From contig CBDCSR010000003.1 of the NCBI GenBank assembly GCA_965221785.1, positions 124,001-188,000 of the forward strand: a stretch of 64,000 bases of DNA, written 5' to 3'. This DNA comes from BD2-11 sp965221785. GTDB lineage: Bacteria > Gemmatimonadota > Gemmatimonadetes > Longimicrobiales > Gaopeijiaceae. The notes below the pieces were generated by a model. The model saw nothing but the letters and a program-made list of their open reading frames with translations. It had not been told where the DNA came from and did no database searches. Position numbers and translations under genes: made by a program. Positions within the stretch are counted from its first letter, which is position 1; every line of letters begins with the position of its first letter. Below, piece by piece: positions 18,058 through 26,665 of the stretch.

Positions 18058-19194
18058 TCAGGGCGCGATGACACCTGAAAGCACCATGTATACGTAAGCC
18101 TTGATCTGTTCAACCCGGTCTCCGGCGATGACCAGCTTGATGTGGTGGATTCCCCGCAACAGTACAAACCGCCCGGTTCTGCCAAACAGAATGGTCGGTT
18201 GCGAGACCCAGCCGACCAGCGCCGCGACTTTCTCCGACACTACACGGTTCTCGTGGCGCAGGGCCTCCAGCACCGGCTGCCAATCCGTCAGGCCATCGAT
18301 CCAGACCCGGGAAGCAGCCGTATATCTCTGCTTGACTATGGGCGTCAGGCCGAGGACCGGACCGACGCCATCCGCCCGCACGTCGACGTTCACGCCGGTC
18401 CTGACGACCTGCGAGCGTTCGCTGAAGTGTGCAAGCACCGTCTCCACGGTCGCGATGTTCCCGGGCCAGGCGATTTCCCTGAGAAAGGAACAAACCTCCC
18501 GCTCCCCGGCAAAGCCCATGATCGCCAGGCGGATCGAGCGTGCGCGCGACGGAAACAGGCCGAACGAGTCGAGGCGGGTGTCTTCCGGTTGCGCCAGGTA
18601 CACCCGCTCGGCGCTGCTCCGCTCTGCCGCGCTCGGTTCCAGGTTGTGGCAGGCCACGAGTCCGTCAACCACGACGCCGACATCGTGCTGCTGCCCGGCG
18701 CCGCCGAAGATCATGCGTTCGTTGGGCCGCAGGAACATCCCCGGCCGCGGATCGCCGTTGCTCCCCGACCCGATGTCGTATTCCAGCATCAACTTGCGGC
18801 CGACAATCGCGCTCAGGGGCGAGTCCGCGGCCTCCATGCTGCGAAACAGGCGACTGACCGCCGCCGCCGTGTGATCCGATGGATCGCGCCGCGCCTGATC
18901 TTCGAAAAACGCGCCCGACCGGTTGCCGCTCGCCAGCGAGACGCCGAAATCGGCCCGCGGCCGACGGTCGTGGAGCGGCAGCTCGAAACCGAACGGCTGG
19001 GCACCCATGGTTATGGGCAGGGTCCCCGCCCTTGCCAGCAGGTGTTCCCACTCCTGCTCCCCGATCAGAACAGGAGAGATTCTGCCTCGCAGGTGCCCGA
19101 GCAGGTCATGCATGGTGGCACCTTCTCCCGCCAGTCGCTCCTGGGTGATTGCTATCGCTTCGTGGATGTCCATTACTTGCGCCTCAAGCCTCAA
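18058..19194 (-). CDS. Uncharacterised protein of the RiPP operon
   Basis: A 378-residue soluble protein with no signal peptide or membrane segment. I cannot name its family. The C-terminal part (Leu-Arg-Gly-Ile-His-His-Ile-Lys-Leu-Val, then Ile-Lys-Ala-Tyr) recalls hypothetical proteins found beside lanthipeptide and YcaO clusters in other bacteria, with a Trp-containing segment about 80 residues earlier (Asp-Trp-Gln-Pro-Val-Leu-Glu). It starts 45 bases after the MacB-like ATPase stop and 48 bases before the halogenase, so it is in the same operon. A scaffold or tailoring-accessory role is only a guess. ATG 19173 is an alternative start. Confidence 0.7.
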   Translation of the reverse strand: MRLEAQVMDIHEAIAITQERLAGEGATMHDLLGHLRGRISPVLIGEQEWEHLLARAGTLPITMGAQPFGFELPLHDRRPRADFGVSLASGNRSGAFFEDQARRDPSDHTAAAVSRLFRSMEAADSPLSAIVGRKLMLEYDIGSGSNGDPRPGMFLRPNERMIFGGAGQQHDVGVVVDGLVACHNLEPSAAERSSAERVYLAQPEDTRLDSFGLFPSRARSIRLAIMGFAGEREVCSFLREIAWPGNIATVETVLAHFSERSQVVRTGVNVDVRADGVGPVLGLTPIVKQRYTAASRVWIDGLTDWQPVLEALRHENRVVSEKVAALVGWVSQPTILFGRTGRFVLLRGIHHIKLVIAGDRVEQIKAYVYMVLSGVIAP

Positions 19195-19238
19195 AGCGTG
19201 CCGAACACTCGGCAGGAGCCTTGAGACAGGTCTTCCGC

Positions 19239-19940
19239 TCAGGATCGGCGCTCGTCGTCATGCACCGTGCCGTCGACCATGCGGATCAGACGCCGAGACC
19301 GCTCCATGACGCGGCTGTCGTGGGTGGCGAAGACGAAAGTCACTCCGAGGTCGCGATTCAGCTCGCCCATGACATCGAGGAGCGCGTCGCTGGTGGCCGA
19401 GTCCAGGTTCGCCGTCGGCTCGTCCGCGAGCACCAGGGCCGGACGGCTGGCCACCGCACGCACGACGGCGACGCGCTGCTGCTGGCCGCCGGACAGCTTG
19501 CCCGGGCGCCGGTCTTCGAGCCCTTCCATTCCCGTCCGCGCAAAGAGTCCGCGGACCCGCGCCTCACGCTCCTCCGCCGGCACGCCCTGGAGGAGCATCG
19601 GGAACTCCGCATTCTCCAACGCCGTGAGCACGGGGAGCAGGTTATAGGCCTGGAAGACAAAGCCAACCTCCTCGAGCCGGAGCCGCGCCAGCTCCCGGTT
19701 CGACATGCGGCTCACCTCGCGCCCGGCGACCCAGACCCGTCCTTCGGTGGGGCGGGTCAGGCCACCGATCAGATTCAGCAGCGTCGTCTTGCCGGAGCCC
19801 GACGGCCCCGCGAGCTCGGTGAATTCGCCACGCTCGATGGTCAGGCTGACGTCGCGGACCGCCTGCACGGATTCGGCTTCCTGCTCGAAGACCTTCCAGA
19901 CGCCGTCGGTCCGGGCGGCTGCCGTGTCGGGCACTGCCAT
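19239..19940 (-). CDS. MacB/LolD-type ABC transporter ATPase
   Basis: A 233-residue ATPase: Walker A Gly-Pro-Ser-Gly-Ser-Gly-Lys-Thr-Thr, Q-loop Phe-Val-Phe-Gln-Ala-Tyr-Asn-Leu, signature Leu-Ser-Gly-Gly-Gln-Gln-Gln-Arg, Walker B Leu-Ala-Asp-Glu-Pro-Thr and the LolD/MacB-typical Asn-Leu-Asp-Ser. It powers the two FtsX-like permeases encoded upstream. ATG 19940 is preferred to an upstream TTG at 19967 because AAGGAG lies just before it. The RiPP operon follows 45 bases downstream on the same strand. Confidence 0.88.
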   Translation of the reverse strand: MAVPDTAAARTDGVWKVFEQEAESVQAVRDVSLTIERGEFTELAGPSGSGKTTLLNLIGGLTRPTEGRVWVAGREVSRMSNRELARLRLEEVGFVFQAYNLLPVLTALENAEFPMLLQGVPAEEREARVRGLFARTGMEGLEDRRPGKLSGGQQQRVAVVRAVASRPALVLADEPTANLDSATSDALLDVMGELNRDLGVTFVFATHDSRVMERSRRLIRMVDGTVHDDERRS

Positions 19941-19986
19941 CACACCTCGATTCTCCTTGCGCGCCAAGGGGTCGGCACGAGAGTGG

Positions 19987-21264
19987 CTATCGATCGAACT
20001 TCATCGCCTCCGTAACGTCGACCCGGGCAGCGCGCAGCGCCGGATAGACCGAGGCGAGAATGCCAATGCCGAGAATGAACGCGACAATCTGGACGATGCG
20101 TCGCACCCCGAAGATCGGGACGATGACAGGGTCGACGGCGACACCCGAGAATGTCAACTCGTCAATGTCCTGCATGAAGACCGACGTGTCGAGCCCGTCG
20201 CCGAAGAAATACCAGGTGGCCAGGAGTCCCAGGCCGACGCCGACCAGCCCGCTGACAGCGGACATCGTGAGGCCTTCGATGAGAACGACGGTGCCCGTCT
20301 GACCCGGCGTCAGCCCCTGCGCCTGAAGTATGCCGAACTCGCGCTGACGATGCATCACCGACATGAGCACCGTGTTGACGATCCCGAACGCGATGATGAC
20401 GAACAGGAACCCCTGAATCACATAATTCCCGAACTCGTCGATCGCGATCCCCGCCGCCAGGACGGGGTTCGCCTCGCGCCACCCCACGACGCGTGCCTCG
20501 CCGCGTTCCACCGGCTCCGCCAGCGCCAGTGCCAGGCGGTCGGAGACCCATCGGGTCCTGCCACTGCCCTGCAGGACGACCGCGACGTTGGTCACGTCGC
20601 TCCCGGAACCGAGCCACTCGCCGGCTGTCGCGAGCGTGATGTGGATCGTCCCCTGGTCGATGGCGGCAACGCGGCTGCGGAAGATCCCCACCACGTGGAG
20701 CAGTTGCCCCGTAATCTCGCCGTCGGCACCCTGCGCCTGCACGACGAAGCGCGATCCGATCGCGAGTCCAAGGCTGCGGGCCAGATCGGCGCCGACAAAG
20801 GCCCCCAGCCGATCATCGGGCTCGAGGTAGCGCCCTTCGGTCACCCCGTCGTCGATCATGCCGAAGCCCGCTTCGGCGACGGGGTCGACCCCCACGATCT
20901 GCGCCGGGCGCGCCCCGGCCGCCGAACTCGCCAGCCCGTTGATCCCGAGCCTGGCGGACGTGGTCACGACATGCGGCGCGATCTCCGGAGAGGCCAGCGC
21001 CTGTTCGGCGGCGCGGAGGACGTCCGTCGACAGCCGGTTGTCGATCTGACGGCGCAGCCGGTACTCGGGCCGCTCGACGGTCACGTGTCCGCTGCCCATG
21101 CGCACACCGGAATCGACCCACTGCTCGTGGCTGCCGTCGTCGATCGTCATCGACCAGACCAGGAATGCGCCGCCCACGATCATCGCCGAGGCGGTCAGCA
21201 CCGTGCGACGCAGATGACGGCGCAGGTTCCTCAGGGCGAGCCGGACCAGGACGCGCAGGAGCAC
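19987..21264 (-). CDS. FtsX/MacB-type ABC permease (second)
   Basis: A 425-residue membrane protein with the MacB/LolC layout: an N-terminal helix (Arg-Arg-Thr-Val-Leu-Thr-Ala-Ser-Ala), a large periplasmic MacB-PCD-like domain, then three C-terminal helices ending Tyr-Pro-Ala-Leu-Arg-Ala-Ala-Arg-Val. It starts at GTG 21264, directly after the TAG of the preceding permease; the frame continues open upstream but that part is antisense-like. It pairs with the similar permease at 21267-22523, and the two probably form the heterodimeric membrane domain of one transporter. Confidence 0.85.
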   Translation of the reverse strand: MLLRVLVRLALRNLRRHLRRTVLTASAMIVGGAFLVWSMTIDDGSHEQWVDSGVRMGSGHVTVERPEYRLRRQIDNRLSTDVLRAAEQALASPEIAPHVVTTSARLGINGLASSAAGARPAQIVGVDPVAEAGFGMIDDGVTEGRYLEPDDRLGAFVGADLARSLGLAIGSRFVVQAQGADGEITGQLLHVVGIFRSRVAAIDQGTIHITLATAGEWLGSGSDVTNVAVVLQGSGRTRWVSDRLALALAEPVERGEARVVGWREANPVLAAGIAIDEFGNYVIQGFLFVIIAFGIVNTVLMSVMHRQREFGILQAQGLTPGQTGTVVLIEGLTMSAVSGLVGVGLGLLATWYFFGDGLDTSVFMQDIDELTFSGVAVDPVIVPIFGVRRIVQIVAFILGIGILASVYPALRAARVDVTEAMKFDR

Positions 21265-21266
21265 GG

Positions 21267-22523
21267 CTACACACCCGACAGAGTGTCGGCAGGCGGCACC
21301 CGCGCCGCACGAAGTGCCGGGTAGAGGGCGGAGACGAGTGCCGTGACGATCAGGCCGATGGTCGCCCAGGCCCATGCCGGCACGTTGGTCCCCACACGGA
21401 GACTCGGCGTCAGCAGGACGCCCTCCACTGTGAGGCTTCCGTAGAGCCATCCGAGGTCGGGCGGCGCCGTCGAGAACCAGACCATCAGCGGCACCGTGAC
21501 GATGGTCCCGAGGCCCAGCCCGATGATGCCGGTCGCGACCGCCTCGGACAGCACCGTGCCGACCACGGACCGCGGCGATGCACCCAGCGCCAGCATGACG
21601 GCGAACTCGCGGCGGCGTTCGAAGGTGGCCATCAGCGTCGTGTTGGCGATGCCGAAGCTGGCGACTGAATAAATGAGGACGATAAAGATCCAGTACGTCG
21701 CATCGGCGAGCGCGACATACTGGGCAAGCACCGGATTGAGCTCCGTCCATGACGCGACCGACATCGCCCGTTCGGGGGCTCGAAGGGTGGCTGCCAGGCG
21801 GGTCGCGGTCAGGTCGGCTTGCGCCGGGTCGTCAGTGCTGACCGCGATTTCGTGGATCCGACCCGGATCGAGGACCACGAGCGTCTGGAGGTCTGCAACC
21901 GGCATGACCATGGTGCCGGCATCGAACTCGAGCAGGCCGGTCCGGAAGATGCCGGTCACCGTGTACAGGTCGTTGCCCATCGAGCCGTCCGCCGCCGAGG
22001 CGACGACGATGAGTTCGTCGCCGACACTCAGCTCGAGCTGCCGCGCCATCTCCTCTCCCACCACGGCTTCGTATCGGCCGGTGGCAGGCAGGCGGCCCGC
22101 TGCCAGGGGATCCAGAAAACGGGTCAGCGCCACCTCGCGCTCGGGGTCGACGCCAAGCAGAACGCCGGCCAATGTCGCTTCGCCGGAACTCACGAGCCCG
22201 CTCGCGTACACGCGCGGGGCGGCGGCCACGACCGAGGGGTCGGCCTCGATGGTGCGCAGGATCTCCGCCACGTCGGCACCCTCGCGGCCGCCGATGGTCT
22301 CGTACAGGCTGCGCTCGGGCCGGTAGTCGGCATCGTGGATCTCGATCGGTCCACTGACGAGCGACGTCGCGTTCTCGACGAGTCCCGTCGACACCCCCTC
22401 GGCCCATCCGACCATGAACACCACGGCGAAGTAGCCAACCCCGAGGCCGAGCGCGGTGAGAACTGTTCGCTTCCGGTTACGGCCGAGGTTGCGCCACCCG
22501 ATTCGCCACAACCGGCCCGTCAC
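21267..22523 (-). CDS. FtsX/MacB-type ABC permease (first)
   Basis: A 418-residue permease of the same architecture as its downstream neighbour: an N-terminal helix after Arg-Lys-Arg-Thr-Val-Leu-Thr-Ala, a periplasmic domain of about 220 residues and three C-terminal helices ending Tyr-Pro-Ala-Leu-Arg-Ala-Ala-Arg-Val. It starts with GTG 22523, six bases after the LolA-like gene. The pair plus an ATPase resembles LolCDE or mechanotransmitting MacB systems that act on lipids, lipoproteins or periplasmic peptides. The substrate is unknown, and export of or resistance to the adjacent RiPP is possible. Confidence 0.87.
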   Translation of the reverse strand: MTGRLWRIGWRNLGRNRKRTVLTALGLGVGYFAVVFMVGWAEGVSTGLVENATSLVSGPIEIHDADYRPERSLYETIGGREGADVAEILRTIEADPSVVAAAPRVYASGLVSSGEATLAGVLLGVDPEREVALTRFLDPLAAGRLPATGRYEAVVGEEMARQLELSVGDELIVVASAADGSMGNDLYTVTGIFRTGLLEFDAGTMVMPVADLQTLVVLDPGRIHEIAVSTDDPAQADLTATRLAATLRAPERAMSVASWTELNPVLAQYVALADATYWIFIVLIYSVASFGIANTTLMATFERRREFAVMLALGASPRSVVGTVLSEAVATGIIGLGLGTIVTVPLMVWFSTAPPDLGWLYGSLTVEGVLLTPSLRVGTNVPAWAWATIGLIVTALVSALYPALRAARVPPADTLSGV

Positions 22524-22529
22524 GCGTCG

Positions 22530-23333
22530 CTACCCCCCGCGCTGGAGGGTCCGGAGCGAGAAGAAGGATGGATCGACGTCGATGTCGAACTCAAGCTCCT
22601 CGTAGCGAATGGTAGTGCGTTCGTCCGGCTTGTCCGCCGGGTACATGTTCATGACCCTCGGAACGATCCGCCCGCTGAACTCGGTGTAGTCGCCGTGCTC
22701 TATGGTCCGGGCCAGCTCGCCGTCCTCGTCGAAGAACTCCGCCCGGACCGGCATGTCGTCGGACTGCCGGATCCGGTAGTCGATGTGCCCCCAGACGACG
22801 GGCACCTCCGGCCTGGGGGTCAGGCGGAAGTCCCGGACGGCCACGCCGTCCGCATCCTCTCCGTCGAACACGAGCTCGATGTCGTAGTCCTCGACGAGCC
22901 TGCTTTCCTTGACCAGGTCGTCGTTCGTGAAGTGCGATCCCATCCACGATCCGCCCATCATCGAGGCAGGAACCTTGATCGTCCGGTCAACCTTGGGGAG
23001 GTAGTTCCAGATGTCCTCGGCGGCCTTCAGCGTCGCCGCTCCGGCTTCCCTCCGCGGCGCCCGCAGGCGGACGAGCGAATAGTCCGTGCCGAGCGACCAG
23101 ATCTCCATCGTCATCCGCCGCTCCCAGTGCTCGGTCACGACCTCCATCGTCGCGACGCCCCGGCTGGAATCACCGCGCAGCATCCGGTCCACCCGATCAA
23201 TGATGGCCTGCGGGTCCAACTGGGCTCGGGCTGGCGTCGCGATGGTCAGATGCAGGATCGTGCCCGCAAGCGCGAGCCACATCGCCACGCCGCGCCTATG
23301 CGGCCCCTGGAGTCCCTGGCGTGTTCCTGGCAT
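22530..23333 (-). CDS. LolA-like outer-membrane lipoprotein-sorting protein
   Basis: A secreted protein of about 267 residues (signal peptide ending near Thr-Pro-Ala-Arg-Ala-Gln) with the LolA-like half-barrel pattern: repeated long strands, Glu-Asp-Ile-Trp-Asn-Tyr-Leu-Pro-Lys-Val and Ser-Trp-Met-Gly-Ser-His-Phe. This branch accompanies FtsX-type ABC transporters and is thought to carry lipids or lipoproteins across the periplasm. It is the first gene of the minus-strand run that ends with the YcaO gene. Starts at 23354, 23333 and 23282 are all possible; 23333 has a GGGGTGA upstream. Confidence 0.8.
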   Translation of the reverse strand: MPGTRQGLQGPHRRGVAMWLALAGTILHLTIATPARAQLDPQAIIDRVDRMLRGDSSRGVATMEVVTEHWERRMTMEIWSLGTDYSLVRLRAPRREAGAATLKAAEDIWNYLPKVDRTIKVPASMMGGSWMGSHFTNDDLVKESRLVEDYDIELVFDGEDADGVAVRDFRLTPRPEVPVVWGHIDYRIRQSDDMPVRAEFFDEDGELARTIEHGDYTEFSGRIVPRVMNMYPADKPDERTTIRYEELEFDIDVDPSFFSLRTLQRGG

Positions 23334-23465
23334 GTGAGTCACCCCGGCTGGCATCTCCAGTCTACCGTACGTAGTTAATACCGCGGCCGCTCAAGGGCGG
23401 CAACACCCACGAGGCCACTACCCACAAGAGTTCGACGGGTACCAATGACGCTGGCAGGGTAGCGC

Positions 23466-24392
23466 CTAACCGCCTTCCCGTCCCAGCAGCCGGTCCGGCT
23501 CGGGCACGATCCGGGTGGCGCGGAAAGCCGCCAGCCGGTAGAGGGTATCGTTCCCCGCGGCGCGCACCCGGTACTCGGCGTCCACCGGCGCCATTTCCAG
23601 CGCAAGGAGGGTGTCTCCGCTCTCGTTCAGAGCCACGAAGCGACGTACGTCCTCGGTCGGGAACTCGGAATCTCCCTCCTCCACGAAACCGATGGCGCGC
23701 AACTCGTCCACCTCGTCGAGCATGTTCGCGACCGAAGCCGAATCCGGCACCGAGCCCGATTCCGCCACTGTCCAGCCGGCGTCTCCGCGCTCGACGATGA
23801 TGACCTCTCCGTCGCGCTCCACCTCGATGAATGCGATGGACTCCACGTCCGTGCGCGCGATGAGCTTGTCGCGCCAGTCCGTGAGGGTGCGGGTGAAGGA
23901 GCCGCGCAGGTCGCCCCGAACGGTGTAGACTTCGTCGGAGCCGGGCAGCCGGGCATAGGCGGTCTGGAAGGCCGATCCCACCCGGCCCAGCGCCACGATG
24001 CGGCTCTCCCCGCCGAGGAGGCGGAACTCGAGCATCCAGGCGTCGCGGCCGCTCACCCCCAGACGCTCGTGGTTGTCCGGGTTGGCCGCGGTCAGGGCGC
24101 CCACTTCCACCTCCGAGAGCGCCGTGAACATGCGCGCCACCGCCGCGGAGTCGGCTTCATGGCCGTTCACCGTCCATTCACCGGCGACCCGCGCCACCTC
24201 GATCTCCCGGTTGTCGCCGCTGAAGGTGGCGCTCTCCAGGGTACGCTCGTCGATGCCCTCCAGCTCCGCCGCAAGCTCCAGCGCTCCGGGGGCAAGCTCC
24301 GGGCCCCGGCCACCCACCAGGCGGATGACCCCGTACAGGACCAGCAGTCCCGCGAGCGCGATGACAAGTCTCTGCAGTGCGTTCTTGCTCAT
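23466..24392 (-). CDS. DUF4340 domain protein
   Basis: A 308-residue protein with one N-terminal membrane helix (about residues 8-26) and a periplasmic part built of two similar DUF4340 beta units (Glu-Trp-Thr-Val-Asn-Gly-His-Glu-Ala-Asp, then Gly-Trp-Thr-Val-Ala-Glu-Ser). DUF4340 proteins are regularly encoded behind GldA/GldF/GldG-type ABC genes, as here, and the ATG overlaps the stop of the GldFG fusion by four bases. The biochemical function is unknown. Confidence 0.85.
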   Translation of the reverse strand: MSKNALQRLVIALAGLLVLYGVIRLVGGRGPELAPGALELAAELEGIDERTLESATFSGDNREIEVARVAGEWTVNGHEADSAAVARMFTALSEVEVGALTAANPDNHERLGVSGRDAWMLEFRLLGGESRIVALGRVGSAFQTAYARLPGSDEVYTVRGDLRGSFTRTLTDWRDKLIARTDVESIAFIEVERDGEVIIVERGDAGWTVAESGSVPDSASVANMLDEVDELRAIGFVEEGDSEFPTEDVRRFVALNESGDTLLALEMAPVDAEYRVRAAGNDTLYRLAAFRATRIVPEPDRLLGREGG

Positions 24393-26665
24393 GCGTCCAT
24401 CTCGTTCCAGCGGCGCTCGGCGCGGGCCCGCCTGCCCGTCACCCGCAAGGCGCCGGCGAGGCAGAAGAAGAGGGGGATGCCCACCAGGTTCCCCCACTTG
24501 AGCGCGTTCTTGGCGAAGTCCGACTCCAGCGCCAGCGGAGGCGGCGTGCGATCCTTGGAGCGGATGCTGATCAGCGCCTCGTCCTGCGCCAGCCAGTCGA
24601 CCGAGTTGGCCGCGAAAAGCAGGTTCTGGCGGCTCGACCGGACGAACTGCTCGTCCAGGAAATCCACATCGGCTACGACGATCATGCGGCCAGCCGGTTC
24701 GGGACCGTCGCCCTCTTCCCCTTCCTCGGCGGGAAGCGCGAAATCCACCGCCGCCGCCACAACCTCAACGCCGAGATTGGACTCGTCGGGGAAGGCCTGC
24801 ATGTCGGGCGCGATGGGGCTGCCCGGCGCCTGCACGCCCCCCGCCTCGGTGGTGGTCCAGAGCGGCGTGACGCGCGCCGAGTCGGTCAGGATCAGGGAGC
24901 TGGCCCATCCGACGGAGAGGTTGTTGAGGTCGCGGGTCACCGGATGATCGGCGCCCCGGAAGAGGATGGGCCAGAGAGGGTAGGAACGCACCACCGCGAA
25001 GATCCCCTGGCGCCCCATCTGCACCCGCTCCGCCGAGGCCAGGTCGAAGACGATGCCCCCGTCGTATCTCATGCCACGCTCTTCCAGGAAGGTCTCCAGC
25101 CCCGATGTCACCGGCGACGCCATCGGCGACTGCGGATCGATCTGCGTCCCCTCCACCAGGAGCATCGCGGCACCGCCGCCGTCCACGTACTCCCCGAGCC
25201 GCTCCAGGGCGAGCGGCGACATGGGCTCCGTCGGCCCCGCCACCACCAGCACGTCGATGGAATCCGGATTCAGCGGGGGGACCGTGTCGCCGTCGAGCGC
25301 GACGCTTCCGATCGAGTAGCGCTCGCCGAGTTCCTGCTGCAGCGCCGGCATCTCGAAGGCCTGCCTGGCGCCGAACCCCGAGGCGAAACGCAGGCGCGGA
25401 CGCGTGTCGGTGGTCATGGACACGACCGCCGTGGCCATGCGCAGCTCCAGGTCGTCGGTGCGGTCGATGATGGGGATGATCTCACGCTGGTCCGCGTACT
25501 GCATGGCCAGCCCGAAGTACCCCCGGCGCACCTCGAACTCGTCGTCGCGCAGGACGTTGAAGTCGAGTTCCGGGATCCCCATGCCGCTGGCTTCGGTACG
25601 CCCTTCGTCGCTGTCGCCCGGGTCGATCTTCTCGACCACCAGCTGCCCGCCGCCCGCGCGCCGGAAGTCTGCGAGCAGATCATCGACGTCGCGCAGGGTG
25701 AGCTGCACCTCCGGGGGAAGCTCGTCGGACACGAAGAGCTTGAAGGTGACGATGTCGTTGAGGTTCCCCAGCACCTCGCGGGTTCCCTCGGCGAGGGTGT
25801 AGAGGTTGCCCCGGGTCAGGTCCAGGCGCCCGCGGATGAAGCCGCCGAGCAGGTTCAGCACCACGACCAGTGCCGCGATCGCGATGGTGCCCGCGCGCAG
25901 GCGTCGATAGTCGCCGCGGCCATGACTCAGCCGCTCCCGGCTCACCATCCCGATCGACAGCACCAGGAAGAGGGCGGCGGTGGAGAGGAAGTACAGGACG
26001 TCGCGCAGGTCGATCACGCCGCGGGCGACGTTCTCGAAGTGCCCGATCACGGAGAGGCGGGCCGCGGCGCCGCCGATCATCGGCGTCAGCCCGATCTGCA
26101 CAAACGGCAGGCCGATGAGGACAAGCACCAGGCTGACGGCGATCGCCAGCATGAACGACGTGATCTGGTTGCGGGTCATGCTCGACGCCCACAGGCCGAT
26201 GGCCACGAACTGGGCCGCGAGCAGCGACGCGCCCACGTACTGCGCGGCGATGATGCCGGGATCGGCCTCGGACGCCATCAGCACCCCGATCGACATCGGC
26301 AGCGTGCCGGCGAGCGCAACCAGGGCGAAAACCCAGTTCCCCAGGAACTTGCCGAGCACGGTCTCGATCTCGTTGAAGGGATGCGCCAGCAGCCACTCCA
26401 GCGTCCCGCTGCGCCGCTCCTCCGCGAGCGAACGCATGGTCGCGGCCGGAATCAGGATCGCGAACAGCCAGGGCAGGAGATCGAACAGGGGACGCAGGGT
26501 GGCGATGTTGGAGGCGTACAGAGAGCGGAACTCGATGAAGATCCCGAGAGCCACGAAGGCCACGATCAGGATGTAGGCCGTGGCCTGATCGAAGAAACCC
26601 GCGAGTTCGCGGCGCGCGATGGTGGGCACGCCCCTGACGCTGGCGAGAATGCGGGAGAGGTTCAT
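24389..26665 (-). CDS. GldF-GldG fusion: ABC-2 permease plus periplasmic Gld domain
   Basis: A 758-residue fusion. Residues 1 to about 245 are an ABC-2 permease with six hydrophobic segments and the Glu-Glu-Arg-Arg-Ser-Gly-Thr-Leu-Glu-Trp-Leu-Leu motif. A further membrane helix at about 265-285 leads into a long periplasmic part like GldG (Leu-Thr-Arg-Gly-Asn-Leu-Tyr-Thr-Leu-Ala-Glu), and a last helix is near 725. Separate GldF and GldG occur in gliding Bacteroidota and homologues are widespread in non-gliders. It is translationally coupled to the ATPase before it and DUF4340 after it. Confidence 0.88.
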   Translation of the reverse strand: MNLSRILASVRGVPTIARRELAGFFDQATAYILIVAFVALGIFIEFRSLYASNIATLRPLFDLLPWLFAILIPAATMRSLAEERRSGTLEWLLAHPFNEIETVLGKFLGNWVFALVALAGTLPMSIGVLMASEADPGIIAAQYVGASLLAAQFVAIGLWASSMTRNQITSFMLAIAVSLVLVLIGLPFVQIGLTPMIGGAAARLSVIGHFENVARGVIDLRDVLYFLSTAALFLVLSIGMVSRERLSHGRGDYRRLRAGTIAIAALVVVLNLLGGFIRGRLDLTRGNLYTLAEGTREVLGNLNDIVTFKLFVSDELPPEVQLTLRDVDDLLADFRRAGGGQLVVEKIDPGDSDEGRTEASGMGIPELDFNVLRDDEFEVRRGYFGLAMQYADQREIIPIIDRTDDLELRMATAVVSMTTDTRPRLRFASGFGARQAFEMPALQQELGERYSIGSVALDGDTVPPLNPDSIDVLVVAGPTEPMSPLALERLGEYVDGGGAAMLLVEGTQIDPQSPMASPVTSGLETFLEERGMRYDGGIVFDLASAERVQMGRQGIFAVVRSYPLWPILFRGADHPVTRDLNNLSVGWASSLILTDSARVTPLWTTTEAGGVQAPGSPIAPDMQAFPDESNLGVEVVAAAVDFALPAEEGEEGDGPEPAGRMIVVADVDFLDEQFVRSSRQNLLFAANSVDWLAQDEALISIRSKDRTPPPLALESDFAKNALKWGNLVGIPLFFCLAGALRVTGRRARAERRWNEMDA

